This document shows positions 44,249-55,892 of a stretch of DNA of 64,000 nucleotides, piece by piece. A model generated the notes under the pieces. The model was not told where the DNA came from and did not search any database. It saw nothing but the letters and a program-made list of their open reading frames with translations. The stretch is taken from the NCBI GenBank assembly GCA_035772735.1, contig JASDFA010000010.1:126799501-126863500 (forward strand), written 5' to 3'. Each line of letters opens with the position of its first letter. Within the stretch, counting starts at the first letter, position 1. Source of the stretch: Datura wrightii (Eukaryota; Streptophyta; Magnoliopsida; Solanales; Solanaceae). The position numbers were made by a program, and so were the translations under genes.

Positions 44249-44483
44249 ATGCATCCGCGATGTGGTAACGGAAGAAAGGCCGGTAACGCTCACCGACCTG
44301 CCCCACCAGCTCCAGTAGCCCCTCAGGATGATCTGGTGTCCTTTGCAGAGTTCACGGCAGCTATCCAACTGCTCGCTCAGACAGTTACCAATCAGGTGAA
44401 CCAACAGGTGGTTCCAATCAAAAATAATGGGTCCGCAGTAGCTGCTCGTGTTCGAGACTTCACTTGGATGAACCCTCCAGATT
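44249..44483 (+). pseudogene. gag: D: gag, N-terminal part
   Basis: Starts MHPRCGNGRKAGNAHRPAPP at an ATG 220 bases after the LTR. It shows DDLVSFAEFTAAIQLLAQTVTNQ and ends ARVRDFTWMNPPD, the usual lead-in to the capsid domain of gypsy gag. Element C is inserted at exactly this point. The frame resumes at 62683 (DFHESKVGENPQEIVDKI) behind the second copy of the AGATT duplication. Confidence 0.85.
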
Positions 44484-45476
44484 TGTCACGCCCCACCTTG
44501 AGAGGCATGACTGGCACCTAGTGCTGCGCTGGATCTGAACTAGTCTAACTGGACTGGTGCACTTCTGGTGCACATCGACACTCAATTCAAGAAACCAATG
44601 AGCTATATCTTGACTGTAAATACAGCCCCTGGACGATAAGGCCACCTGTAAAAGAAGACAGCTAACCATCACAACACAATAACAGGGACCCTATGCGGGC
44701 CGACAAGACCATTATGTTGTCTAGTTATAACCGAATGTACGTCAGGCGCTAAACAATGCTATGGTCGACAAGGCCGCTATCTAACAGCTAAACAAGGCCC
44801 CACATGGCCATCACAGGAAATAAAGCACACATGGACCCCTCACGGCCAACAGCAAACTAACCACAAGGAATATACAACAGTCTGCAAGCCTCTAGGAGTG
44901 GTATAATGGCCGAGATAGGGCCCCGACCTACCCGAAAGCTATACATCAAAAGTAAACCTCATCTAACTTTCAACTCCAGAGGGAAGGAGCTGAATAAAAT
45001 GCTGACCTCAACTGAAGGAACTACTGACCTCGCGAAAATAACTCTGTATCAATGCTCCCTACAACTGAACTTTGATACCCGAGGTTAATTTGAAATTGGA
45101 CGGTGTTTCGTAGCATAAAGGGACGAAAACTATGTGAGAACTATGTTTTCCCTCTTCTCTTGATGTTTTTAGATTAGAGAAATGATCACAAAGTGAACCA
45201 AGGGTCCTTATATACATCTAGGGGTGGTGGCAAGGGGTGTGCTTTGCGCCTCCCATTGAGGCTTCCCCCTTGGCGCGTCGCGCCTCTCAAAGTGCCAGCA
45301 GGCCTGGCACCACGCTCTGGCCAGTGCACTTCTGGCTGGCCCGTCGTGCTGGCCCTGCGCGCACGGGTCCCGTCCGACTGCACTTCCAAAGATTTTTCCA
45401 CACACGTCAAGCTCTTCTTACTCGTCACCAATCCACGTATACGCTTACTAATCGTTAACATTTACGGGGTGTAACA
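44484..45476 (-). repeat. C: 3' LTR (internally deleted)
   Basis: 993 bases, from TGTTACACCCCG (45476) to GGGGCGTGACA (44484). The 5' LTR is about 2 kb, so roughly 1.1 kb is missing here: the sequence jumps at about 45030-45040 from the counterpart of 51150 to that of 52310. Ends and target duplication are intact, so the loss happened after insertion or during reverse transcription. Confidence 0.85.
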
Positions 45477-45505
45477 TCCTCCCCCCTTAGGAACTATCGT
45501 CCTCG
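45477..45505 (-). other. C: polypurine tract and upstream motif
   Basis: Minus-strand CCTAAGGGGGGAGGA lies directly against the 3' LTR and is preceded by ATTCGAGGACGA. Equivalent to 1891-1923 of T. Confidence 0.75.
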
Positions 45506-45779
45506 AATGTCTAATTTAACTCACGGAATTTAACTTTCCTAACTATCATTTTGGGAAAAAAATTTTGGCACAGTCTCCCATGTAACATGGACTATTCGAA
45601 AATGCTGAAATGCAAAAAAGTCCAATACAGATATATCACATGACATTATAACAACTCTTTTAAAACAAAAAGGCAGTCGACTGTATAGTCTAAGTAACAT
45701 GAATCATAAAACAACAACCAAGTCAACGACTTCACTTAACTGCATAACTGGGTCTAATCCTAGAACAACTGAGGATATC

Positions 45780-47130
45780 TGGATCTCATGTCGTCCTCAG
45801 CTTCCCAGGTCATCTCTTCTCTATTTCTGCCTCGCCATAATACCTTAATAGAGGCAACATCTTTGGTTCTCAACCTACAAACCTGTCGGTCCAATATGGC
45901 TACTAGAATCTCTTCATAGGATAACTTCTCAGTAATCTAGACATCCTCAACTAGCACAACACGAGACGGATCCCCTGTACACTTTCGCAGCATCGATACA
46001 TGAAAGACCGGGTGAACATATTCCAACTCTGAAGGCAAATCTAACTCATATGCCACCTGGCCTATTCTCCGGAGGATCTGATATGGCCCAATAAATCTTG
46101 GGCTAAGCTTACCTTTCTTGCCAAATCTCATTACGCCCTTCATCGGCGATACCTTGAGGAATACCCATTCGCCAACATCAAATTCTAAGTCTCTATGAAG
46201 GACATCGGAATAGGACTTTTGACGACTATGGGCTGTCAACAAGCGTTCTCTGATAAGTGTACCTTCTCCTCTGATTGGTGGATCATGTGTGGCCCAATTA
46301 GTTCTGATTGTCCTACCTCGAACCAAACAACTGGGGACCTACATTTTCGCCCATATAAAGCCTCGTACAGTGCCATCTGAATTGCCCAGTGATAAGTTTT
46401 ATTATAAGCGAATGCAATAAGGGGTAAATGTTCATCCAGTAGCCCCCAAAGTCGAGCACACATGCCCGTAGCATATCCTCGAGCGCCTGAATTATACGTT
46501 CTGCCTGCCCGTCTGTTTGAGGATGGAATGTTGTACTCAAATTGACCTATGTTCCCAATCCTTTCTGGAATCACTGCCATAATCTATCTATAAATTGTGC
46601 TCCTCTATCAGAAATAATAGATATTGGAACACCATGTAGTCTAACTATTTCTCGAACGTACAACTCGGCATAGTCCTCAATTCAAAAAGTAGTCTTGATT
46701 GGCAGGAAATGAGTTAACTTCGTTAACTTGTCGACAATCACCCTGATGGAGTCAAACCTGTGCTTGGTGCAGGGTAGTCCTGTCACAAAGTACATATTAA
46801 TTGCCTCCCACTTCGACATAGGTATAGCTATTTCCTGGGTTAGGCCGTCGGGTTTCTGATGCTCGGCCTTTACCTATTGACAATTAGGGCACTATGTTAC
46901 AAATTTGGCTATAGCTTTCTTCATTCCAGGCCACCAATATATCTCCTTTATGTCATGGTACATCTTTGTCAAACCTGGATGTCTGCCATAATCTGCTGGA
47001 GGAGTCCTGCTACGTCCAGGATGTAGAGGCGACCTCTGTATCTCAAAACTCTATCTCCGACTATATCAAAAACTGATACTTCACCTTGCTAAACTTTATC
47101 TCTGAGCTGTGCTAAGTGAGAATATTCATA
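45780..47130 (-). pseudogene. C: integrase and chromodomain
   Basis: Integrase is recognisable in pieces: the HHCC finger with KERQYEYSHLAQL near 47130, HPQTDGQAERIIQALEDMLRACVLDFGG at about 46440-46530 with the catalytic Glu, FAYNKTYHWAIQMALYEALYGRKCRSP, the GPYQILRRIGQVAYELDLP GPY/F motif near 46075, HPVFHVSMLRK, and the chromodomain to about 45780. Frameshifts near 46370 and 46540 and several stops break it. The 45937-46326 stretch is the longest open part. Confidence 0.85.
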
Positions 47131-47269
47131 TTGCCGCTCTTTTACGTCCACTACCAGGGATGACACTGTTGTATTCTGAATTATGGCTCCATTATCCTCT
47201 GTATCAACTACCCAAACCGCTAAACTAGCTAGCCAGCGCAATTCTCAAGCCATTTCCCGTTGTTTCGGC

Positions 47270-47840
47270 CTCAGATATGCCAAACTGCCCATAGATCGGC
47301 GGCTAAGGGCATTTGCCATAATATTAGCTTTCCCTGGGTTATACAAGATGTTCACATCATAATCTTTCAACAATTCTAACCAACGGCGTTGTCGCAAATT
47401 CAACTATTTCTGTGTGAAAATGTACTGAAGGATTTTATGGTCAGTAAATATATCCACATGCATCCCATATAAGTAATGTCTCCATATCTTTAAAGCCTGA
47501 ACCACTGCAGCTACCTCCATATCATGGATGGGATAGTTCTTCTCATGTTTTCTCAACTGCCTCTAAGCATAAGCAATTACCTTACCATGCTGCATCAGAA
47601 CATATCCTAACCCAATGCCTGAAGCATCACAATACACTGCATAACCCTTTGAACCTTCTGGCAAAGCTAACACTGGTGCTGATGTTAATTTGTTTGTCAA
47701 TTCCTAGAAACTCAGCTCACAAGATTCGGTCCACTGAAACTTGGCTACTTTATGAGTCAATTTAGTCAACGTGCTGACAGAGTAGAAAATGCTTCCACGA
47801 ACCTTCTGTAATATCCAGCTAACCCCAAGAAATTGAGAAC
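47270..47840 (-). pseudogene. C: RNase H domain
   Basis: Minus-strand frame following RT: NFLGLAGYYRRFVEAFSTLSA after 47840, CDASGIGLGYVLMQHGKVIAYA near 47580-47650, KILQYIFTQK-like and LRQRRWLELLKDYDVNILYNPGKANIMANALSRRSMGSLAYL at 47270-47400. It would remove the RNA strand of the cDNA hybrid. Several stops. Confidence 0.8.
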
Positions 47841-48503
47841 CTATGTTGGGGTCGTGGGTCTAGTCCATGTTTTCACTGTATCAATTTTCTGTGAGTCGAC
47901 TTGAATACCAATTTCTGATACAATATGGCCCAAAAAAGCTACAGAATTCAACCAGAACTCACATTTAGAAAACTTTGTGTAGAAATGGCTGTCTCTGAGG
48001 GTCTGGAGTACTGTTCGCAAATGACCTTTATGTTTTGTTTCTGAGCGGGAGTAGACCAAATCATCAATGAACACTATTACAAGCAGATCCAAAAATGGCC
48101 TGAAGATACTATTCATTAGGTCCATGAACACTGCTAGCGCGTTAGTCAACCCGAAGGACATAACGAGAAACTCAAAGTGGCCATACCTGGTTTTGAAAGT
48201 TGTCTTTAGGATATCTCTCTCCCGAACTTGAACCTGGTGGTACCCGGATCTTAAATCAATTTGAGAAAAGTATTTCACCCCTTGCAACTGGTCAAACAAA
48301 TCATCTATTCTTGGAAGCGTATATTTACTCTTAATAGTAACTTTATTCAATTGTCGGTAGTCTATGCACATGCGTAGGGAGCCATCTTTCTTTCTTACAA
48401 AAAAAACTGGCGCACCCCACGATGACGTATTGGGTCTGATGAAACCTTTGTCTAATAGATCTTTCAGCTGCTCTTTCAATTCTTTAAGCTCTGTAGGTGC
48501 CAT
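47841..48503 (-). pseudogene. pol: C: reverse transcriptase
   Basis: 220 open codons: LKEQLKDLLDKGFIRPNTSSWGAPVFFVRKKDGSLRMCIDYRQLNKVT, then YFSQIDLRSGYHQVQV, FLVMSFGLTNALAVFMDLMN and the active-site box VIVFIDDLVYSRS. The usual box is FIDDILVYS. One codon (Ile) is missing next to the two Asp, by a clean three-base loss near 48055-48065. The catalytic Asp pair itself is present. A stop precedes it (48504-48506) and another follows at 47841. Confidence 0.9.
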
Positions 48504-49320
48504 TCAATACGGGGGGATAGATACCGGATGAGTATCTAGTAGCAAATCTATAGAGAAGTCCATTTCTTGCTCTGGGGGAATACCGAGAAGTTCATCCGGA
48601 AACACATCTGGGAACTCATTAACAACTGGGATAGACTGGAGAGTCGGGGATTCTGCTTGCACATCCTGAACCTTGATAATATGGTAAATACAACCCTTTG
48701 CTATTAACTTTTTCACTCGAAGATAGGATATAAACTTACCTTTTGGTATAGCTGAATTACCTCTCCACTCTCATACTACCTCTCCAAGGAAATGAAATCG
48801 GATGATTCTGGTCCAACATTCTATGGTAGCATAACATGGTGCCAGCCAATCCATGCCCATAATCACATCAAAATCAATCATTTTAATTCTACTAGATCTG
48901 CTGAGGTATGATGACCAACAACCTCTACTATACAGCCCCAGTAAATTCTTCTAGCAATAATAGAGTCATCAACAGGGGTAGATAATGAAAAGGGTCACTG
49001 AATAAATTCTAGTACTATATCGAACTTCTGAGCTACTAACGGTGTAACATACGACAAAGTGGAGCCCGAATCCATCAAAGCATAAATTGAGTGAGAACAG
49101 ACATCTAAAACACCTGTCACAACATCTAACGACGACTCTGACTCCTGTTGCCTTGGTAATGCATATGTACGATCCTGACCGCTAAATGAACCAGATGCCC
49201 CCGATCTACCTCGGCCTCTACCGGCTAGAGCTGAGGGCCTAGTCCCTGCAGAAGGTGCTGGGGCATACGAACCTACTGAGGATCTATTCTACTAGTCCTG
49301 ACCTCCCTGGTGTTTAGTCG
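48504..49320 (-). pseudogene. C: protease and protease-RT linker
   Basis: VLDVCSHSIYALMDSGSTLSYVTPLVAQKF has the D-S-G active loop (about 49070), followed by VIMGMDWLAPCYATIECWTRIIRFHFLGE and KGKFISYLRVKKLIAKGCIYHI. The linker DEFPDVF-like stretch (EFPDVFPDELLGIPPEQEMDFSIDLL) leads to RT. In-frame stops are near 48500, 48770 and 48995. Confidence 0.82.
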
Positions 49321-50509
49321 GGCAGTCTCTCATCATATGTCCCTCCTTCTTGCAGGAATAACAAGCGTTGGAACCATACCTGTATCTCCGTGGGTGTAGC
49401 CTATGATAGGTACTACATCGTGGTACTACCAGCTCTGTCTGATCTGGCCCTTTATGATGTTGTGAGCCTGATGCCCGTGAACTTTTGTCGGGGCCTAACC
49501 GCCTCCGATGATCTGACCTATTGTCTGACTACTACTGAAATGGGGGCCTTGGTGGCCTACCTGAAAAACGAGGCCTGGGCCTACCCTGAAAGTCTGCCTG
49601 AAAATCTATGGATCTGGCCCTCCGACGCTGCTCCTGACCCGATCTCTCTATGACATACTAACGTTGTTTGAGTGATTTTATATTCTGAGCAAAGGCCTGG
49701 ATCCGTGAACTGTCCATCTCCTCTCACAAGGTGCCTGTAACACAAGATTCTATATATTATGGTGCAAGCCCCGTGATAAACCGGTGCACCCTGGCCGGCA
49801 TAGTGTCCACAAATGAGGGTGCATACATGGCTAACGAGTCAAATATCAGTGAATACTCCCTGACACTCATTCTTCCCTGCTCAAGATGCAAAAAATGCTC
49901 TACTCTAGCCTGCCGAACCTCTCAGGGCAGATAATGATCTATAAAAGCCTCAGAAAAGATGGGCCATGTAGGTGGAAGTACATCTCTGCCTCGGGATCTT
50001 TCCTAAATCTCGTACCATAAAACCGCTACATCTCACAATCTGAATACTGCTAGCTCAACTGATTCAGTGGACGAGGCATGCATGACCCTGAATATTCTCT
50101 ACAACTGATCTATAAAGTTTTGAGGGTCCTCTCTATGATCTGTCCCTGTAAACTGTGGGGGACTTAAGGCCAGGAACTCACGAACTCTCGAACAACCGGG
50201 ACCCTCAGCGGGCTCAACAAAAGCTGGTACTACCGGCTGAGGCTGACGCTGGGCAGCCATCATTTGTACCAACATATAAAATGCACCCCTGAGCTCCTGA
50301 TCTGATGGAAAAAGAATAACTGGGGGTGGTACTGGTATATCTTCCATCCTAATAGGCTCTGAATGTGGTGGTGAATGCTAGGGAGATCGAGGTGGTGTCC
50401 CCCTGTCGCCCTCAGATTGGGCTGACTTTTCCTGGGGCCCCCTACTAGTGCCCTCTCCTACTACCACATCCATCTCTCGGCTAGTCGCGCTCTACCGTGT
50501 GTCTGACAT
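49321..50509 (-). pseudogene. gag: C: gag
   Basis: ATG at 50509 (MSDTR, then a stop four codons later). Core at about 50340-49700: VREFLALSPPQFTGTDHREDPQNFIDQL, RIFRVMHASSTESVELAVFRL, VEHFLHLEQGRMSVREYSLIFDSLAMYAP. An Arg-rich part follows at 49650-49550. It ends with the zinc knuckle CYSCKKEGHMMRDCP (about 49363-49320, complete CCHC). Stops are near 50492, 50375, 50097, 50007, 49930, 49730 and 49655, mostly single substitutions. Confidence 0.85.
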
Positions 50510-50706
50510 TTCTCTGTAAATAAATAGGATAACATAAGCTCAGGAGGTCACCCTATACAACACGGCTCTATAGCACGATAGGAGGAGAAAAAGAGTAACC
50601 ATACTATTATGCCTTGCAGCCTCCTACCTTTAGGATGTGGTGCACAACACACCCATAGACAAGAATCTTCTTGGCACGGCTTGCAGACTCCCTAGGATAC
50701 GACCTG

Positions 50707-50717
50707 TTCTGATACCA
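50707..50717 (-). other. C: primer binding site (tRNA-Met type)
   Basis: Minus-strand TGGTATCAGAA, four bases inside the 5' LTR end at 50722. Typical of chromoviruses. Confidence 0.75.
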
Positions 50718-50721
50718 AGTT

Positions 50722-52559
50722 TGTCACGCCCCACCTTGGGAGGCCCAATCAGCACCTAGTGCTACACTGGGTCTGAACTAGTCTAACTAGACTGGTGCAC
50801 CACTGGTGCACATCGACACTCACTTCAAGAAACCAACGAGCTATATCTCGGCTGTAAATATAGCCCCTAGCCGACAAGGCCACCTGCAAAAGAAGACAAC
50901 TAACTAGTACAACGGCTAAGCAAGGCCCCACATGGCCATCATAGGAACTAAAGCACACATGGGCCCTACACAGCCAATAGCAAACTAACCACAGGGAATA
51001 TACAACAGTCTGCAAGCCTCTAGGAATGGTATAATGGCTGGGATAGGGCCCCGACTTACCCCAAAGCTATACATCAAAAGTAAACCTCGTCTAACTTTCA
51101 ACTCCAGAGGGAAGGAGCTGATAAACTGCTTACCTTAGCTGAAGGCTAGGAATGTCACAAACCACATCTATCTGCACCTATAGGCAAGTAATACAGCGCC
51201 CCGAGTGAGCTTCAGTACAACACGCACCGAATATATAAGACAAAAAGATAATAACTGACTAAAAGTAGGTAAAACAGTAGTAATCGAAGAAGGGAGTAAG
51301 AGTTTAAACTGAATACCTTCCCTGTCTGAAATATTTAAACAACAAGTCTACCTATATGCAAACAAGAACCTAACCGGCCCCCCATAAGCCTGGAAGGTAC
51401 AAACAAAATAGAAAAACCAACCTCCGGCCCCATAAGCCTCGATAGGTACAAACGAGGTATACTTCTACTACTTGGCTACTAAAAGCAAACTATTACTCTG
51501 GGTTACTCATTCTTTGAATACACGTCTGAGCCTAATAGGCTGCGGTGACTGTATCTGTGTTTGAACTATTTGGCTGTGTGACTGGACACCGAGCCTTGGC
51601 TCGACTATGGGTCATAATGTAATCACTAATAGATGGTCCCCGGGCCTTGGCCCGACTATGGATCGTAATGCAACTACTATGACTAGGCCCCTAGCCTTGG
51701 CTCAACTATAGGCCATAATGTAAGCTCTGAAACTGGATATGGTCCTCACGGCCTTACTCTGGTCCCTTGGACATCATACTGCTTTTGTGAATATAACTCT
51801 ATAGGCAACAACATTCAAACCCCAAATACGATACACAACAAGCGAACTGACTAGGGTTAATTCTGACAGGAGTTACTAATCCTCGTTACTAACTCAATTC
51901 AATTCATAATAGGTTACCCCAATAGGTGTACTCAGTAATACTACAGGCATACATGTTGTGCTAACTTTACGACGAACATAACATGCCGAAAGAATAGCCT
52001 TACATACCTCAAGTGCTGACTTTCTGTTTAACCGGTGAGTTTCGGATTGTATTCAATCGCTCTTCTCAATTGTAATCATATTACTGGGAGAATTCAACTA
52101 GTTTCAGTACTAAATTCAGCAAAAATGATAACTTTATATATAAATATTAACTATATTTCAACTTAACGGAACATGGTCGAAAACGCATAGTTTCTCAAAA
52201 GTCTAGAACGGAGAAATACTTACTTGAAACCGATGATCGTATAGAAATTAGTTTGGAGCAATTCCGATAACTTTAGCTCTACGGGGTTACGATTCGCCTG
52301 GCGAATTTCATGAAAATAACTCCGTAGAAATGCTCCCTGCAGCCTTAAACTTTGATACGCGAAGTTAATTTAAAATTGGATGGCGTTTCCTAGAATAAAC
52401 GAGATGAAAATAATGTGACAACTACATTTTCCCTCTTCTCTATACGTTTTTAGATTAAAGAAATTATAACAAAGTGAACCAAGGGTCCTTATATACATCT
52501 AAGGGCGGTGGAAAGGAGTGTGCCTCGTGCCTCCCATTGAGGCTGCCACCTTGGCGTGC
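50722..52559 (-). repeat. C: 5' LTR, first segment
   Basis: From the LTR end (GGGGCGTGACA at 50722) to the point of E insertion. It includes CCCATAAGCC and TCGGGCCAAGG-type repeats (51590-51720) and the block shared with T at 52200-52340. The target bases of E, CGTGC, are at 52555-52559. It resumes at 62475. Confidence 0.85.
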
Positions 52560-53997
52560 TGTTCGGCTGTTTCAGTTGGTATTATATATTATAAATCGAC
52601 ACGCAAGTGCACGTGGTCAAACAAGTAATAAAGTGGCTAAGTAAGCCAAGTATCGATCCAAGGAGGCTCAGGATATGTAAAATTTGCCTAAGTATACTAT
52701 ATTCTTATCTTACTTCTAATTATGCTAACAACAACGTAACCAACAGTTAAATGAGTTTTTGTTTATAAAATCTATATATACTAAAACTATTAACAATTAT
52801 TTACTGTGAATTTAAACTATGGATATGAGCATGCCAAGGTTAAGAACAAGTAATGAATTCGATTATAATAATAATTCGGTTAATCTCTTCTTCATGTTGC
52901 TAGCCAAGAACAGTAGCCTAGAAATTAAAACTCTCGTATTTAATTTCACTTAAGAATCATAAACCATTCGTCTACATTTCTGTGATCAAATGCAATTTAC
53001 GACCTAGCAATACAATTTCGGTTCCTAAATTGACTAATACGGCTTTCAAGTATATTTCTATCAGGAAAGCACATCAAAACCCAATTTTCCCAAATCAAGT
53101 TAAGAACAATACCCTATTAATTCACAACTTTCCAGTTTCTTGCTCTCTCGAGTGAAATTGGACTTTTTAGACGTAGATTAATGTCGGCCAAGCACTAATG
53201 CAGTAAGAACAAGAATTAATAGAATAACATGAAAGAAGAAGAAGAAAACCATATCATTTACAATCAAAATTCACTACACATGTTCAAAACCTTAGCAAGG
53301 AAGAGAATTAGCCACTCATTTGTGGATTGATCATCCTAAAACAAATGTAAATCATACATACAATTGATTGAAAGAAGAAAGGAAGAGAATAAATCCCTTA
53401 GCTTTTTCGTCCCTCAACTGCTGCTAACCCACGTCCTAGCTCCACCATGTTTGAACTATTTAAAATAAACTTAAGTGTGCTATTTATACTAGAGGGAAAT
53501 TTTTCAAGGAATAACAAGCAACGTGTCACGGAGGTCAACGCGGAGCACTGCCTCCGTGACACGGCGTGGACGCGGACCTTCACTGGAAATCCAGGGTCCG
53601 GTAAAATAGCCTCAACGTGGCACGGAGGCCAACACGGAGGCCTATCTCCGTGCCACGGAGCTGTCACGAGGCCTCACTGGAATTTGCCATTTAATTTCCT
53701 CTCCAGGCAGTGTGCCTCCGCGATGGTAGCGTGGCACGGCTCCATCGCGGAGCCCCTATAATTTGTGCATTCCAATGTCTTTTCCACGCTCGTATCCAAG
53801 TCCAACTCCGATATAGTTCCAACATGCATTTTAGCTCCTAAAATCATATTTTCCTGCAAAACAAATGCTAATCATGTTGGTTAGTATAAATTCACATTTT
53901 ATTACCAATTACATGAGAATATATACATATTGCACACAAACAAGGCGAAAATAATACGTTTGAGTATCACTTGGGCATATAAATCTGCGCAAGATCA
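52560..53997 (-). repeat. E: 3' LTR
   Basis: TGATCTTGCGCAG (53997) to CAGCCGAACA (52560). Reverse TATAAATA at 53481-53488, U3 palindromes at 53520-53750. Unlike A and F, the U5 dyad TCCC-TGT-GGGA has been replaced by a different sequence (52655-52675). Confidence 0.92.
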
Positions 53998-55892
53998 CTT
54001 ACCCCACACTTAAATCCTTGTTCGTCCTCGAACAACACATACACAACTCATGCAAATTACATCCCAACCTTCGTCACTATGGTGCGACCATTTATGCTAC
54101 GGTCATACCGATTATTCAATTTTTGCAAATCATCACGAAAACATGCTTGGTCTTACAATACAATGACCTTTAATACATCAAGACTTCCTAGACTTTAAGA
54201 ATTGATTCTTGATATCGGCAAACTCATGCAAATCAGCTAATCAAGAAATCCGACACGAAAATCAATCTTTCATCAAGCATGTGCCCTCACAACTCAAGAG
54301 AATCTTCCCCTTTTTGTTCATGCAACACACAAACATGCAAGTAGGGGCATATAAAAATTAATTTCACTCTCTCTCCCAAAAGAATTCACATGCATCATGT
54401 CGTGACCCATAGGCTTGCCCTTAGTGTATTACTCCACTAATATAAAGAAATGCAATGTAGGATCAAGTAGGAATTTAATGGGTTGTAACGGGGCTATGGA
54501 TCTAGTATATATATTGGATTAGCCAATATTAGTCGCTAGCATCCTTAAGCGCCTTTTCAACACATTCCCATCGACTCATGGACATTGTTCCTCTCTTTTC
54601 TCTTTTTCTCCCATTCATGCTGGTTTACTTTCGTACTGCCCATTTCATCAAACACACTCGACACAAAACAAAGGGTTTTCATGTACCCTCAATATCATTT
54701 AATTATAACAAGTGCCTCTTCAACATCATCTTTTCTTTCCTCACTCTGCTCTTCTTTTTCTTTTCACTCTTCTCACTCCTTGACACCTTGGGAACATTTT
54801 ATTTTCTTTGTAAGCGCTTAAGAGTTTTGTATAGACTTTTACAGCTAATGAAAAGAAGGAATAAATCTTGGTTTATATAATTTTGGACAAAAGAAAGAAA
54901 GAAATCGGCTAAAGGCTCAACGGGCTGACTAGGGTATACAACATATAAAAAGGTAGAGTTTGACAAGAAAAAAATGGAAACTATCGGTTAAAAACAAAGA
55001 AATGCCTACATCCTTTCCAACACTACACCTCCTTCATTTCATTTTGTATACACACCAGGCAAGTTCTAGACAATTCACAATGGCATGGAATAACAATACC
55101 TCACTTCACACTTCATGCACATGCTCGAATCAAGATGCATTCACAAACTCTGTAATTAGGCAATCACATGAATTCAAAATTAAGCCTCAATCATACTGAA
55201 TCAAATTCTTCAGCCTAGGTACTCAACATATTTACCAACTTGCATGCTTTCAAACGAATCATTTTCACATTTTGAACATCAGTTACGCACGCAACGAAAT
55301 TTTTGCAACCATAAAGCAACTACAGTTCATTGATTCAATCCACCAAAGAAAAATTAAAAACAAATTAAAATCCTACTCCTACCGACTACATTTCCCTTAA
55401 GACGGTCGTCATCCATCCATCATAGGGAACGGTCACTAACTATGACATCGGTTCAATGGGACTATTCTCGGTAAAAGAACCGAAAACAAACTCCGAGAAA
55501 CCCAAACAAAATAAAAACCAAAATTTTTTGCAACACATCGATCATTTCGATAGAAAGAAAATATTTACAAGTGCAAAATATTTTCGCGAAATTTTTTGAA
55601 AAATATCGATCATCTCGATAGAAAAAAAATATTTACAAAATATTTACACTGGCAACCATAACTTTTCATAACACACATCATTAACCACACAAACAAATAT
55701 ATACACATACAACACAAATCAGTTCACCACAGGGAAAACACAAACATACATACAAACCAAGGAAAAAGCATACAGCAGATTAGAGCCTAAGTCCCAGCAC
55801 CTAGCTACTCCCCACCCCACACTTAAATCGAACACTGTCCCCAGTGTTCAAAAAAATTACAAAACAAAATTTCGGGTGGTGGAACTCCCTGA
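53998..55892 (-). other. E: 3' non-coding region and polypurine tract
   Basis: No gene. Read on the minus strand: TTAAGTGTGGGGTAAG against the LTR (53998-54013), hairpin TTGTTCG-AGGA-CGAACAA (54019-54036), AAGGGCAAGCCTATGGGTC block (about 54405-54423), the GACGACCGTCTTAAGGG block (about 55392-55410) and a second TTTAAGTGTGGGGTGGGGA just after ORF2 (about 55810-55828). The pyrimidine-rich part at 54570-54800 gives chance ORFs only. Confidence 0.7.

Noticed and set aside
45193..45474. 93-codon ORF in the C 3' LTR
   Set aside because: Antisense to the LTR, GC-rich, and its counterpart in the 5' LTR is disrupted by E and diverged. No domain.
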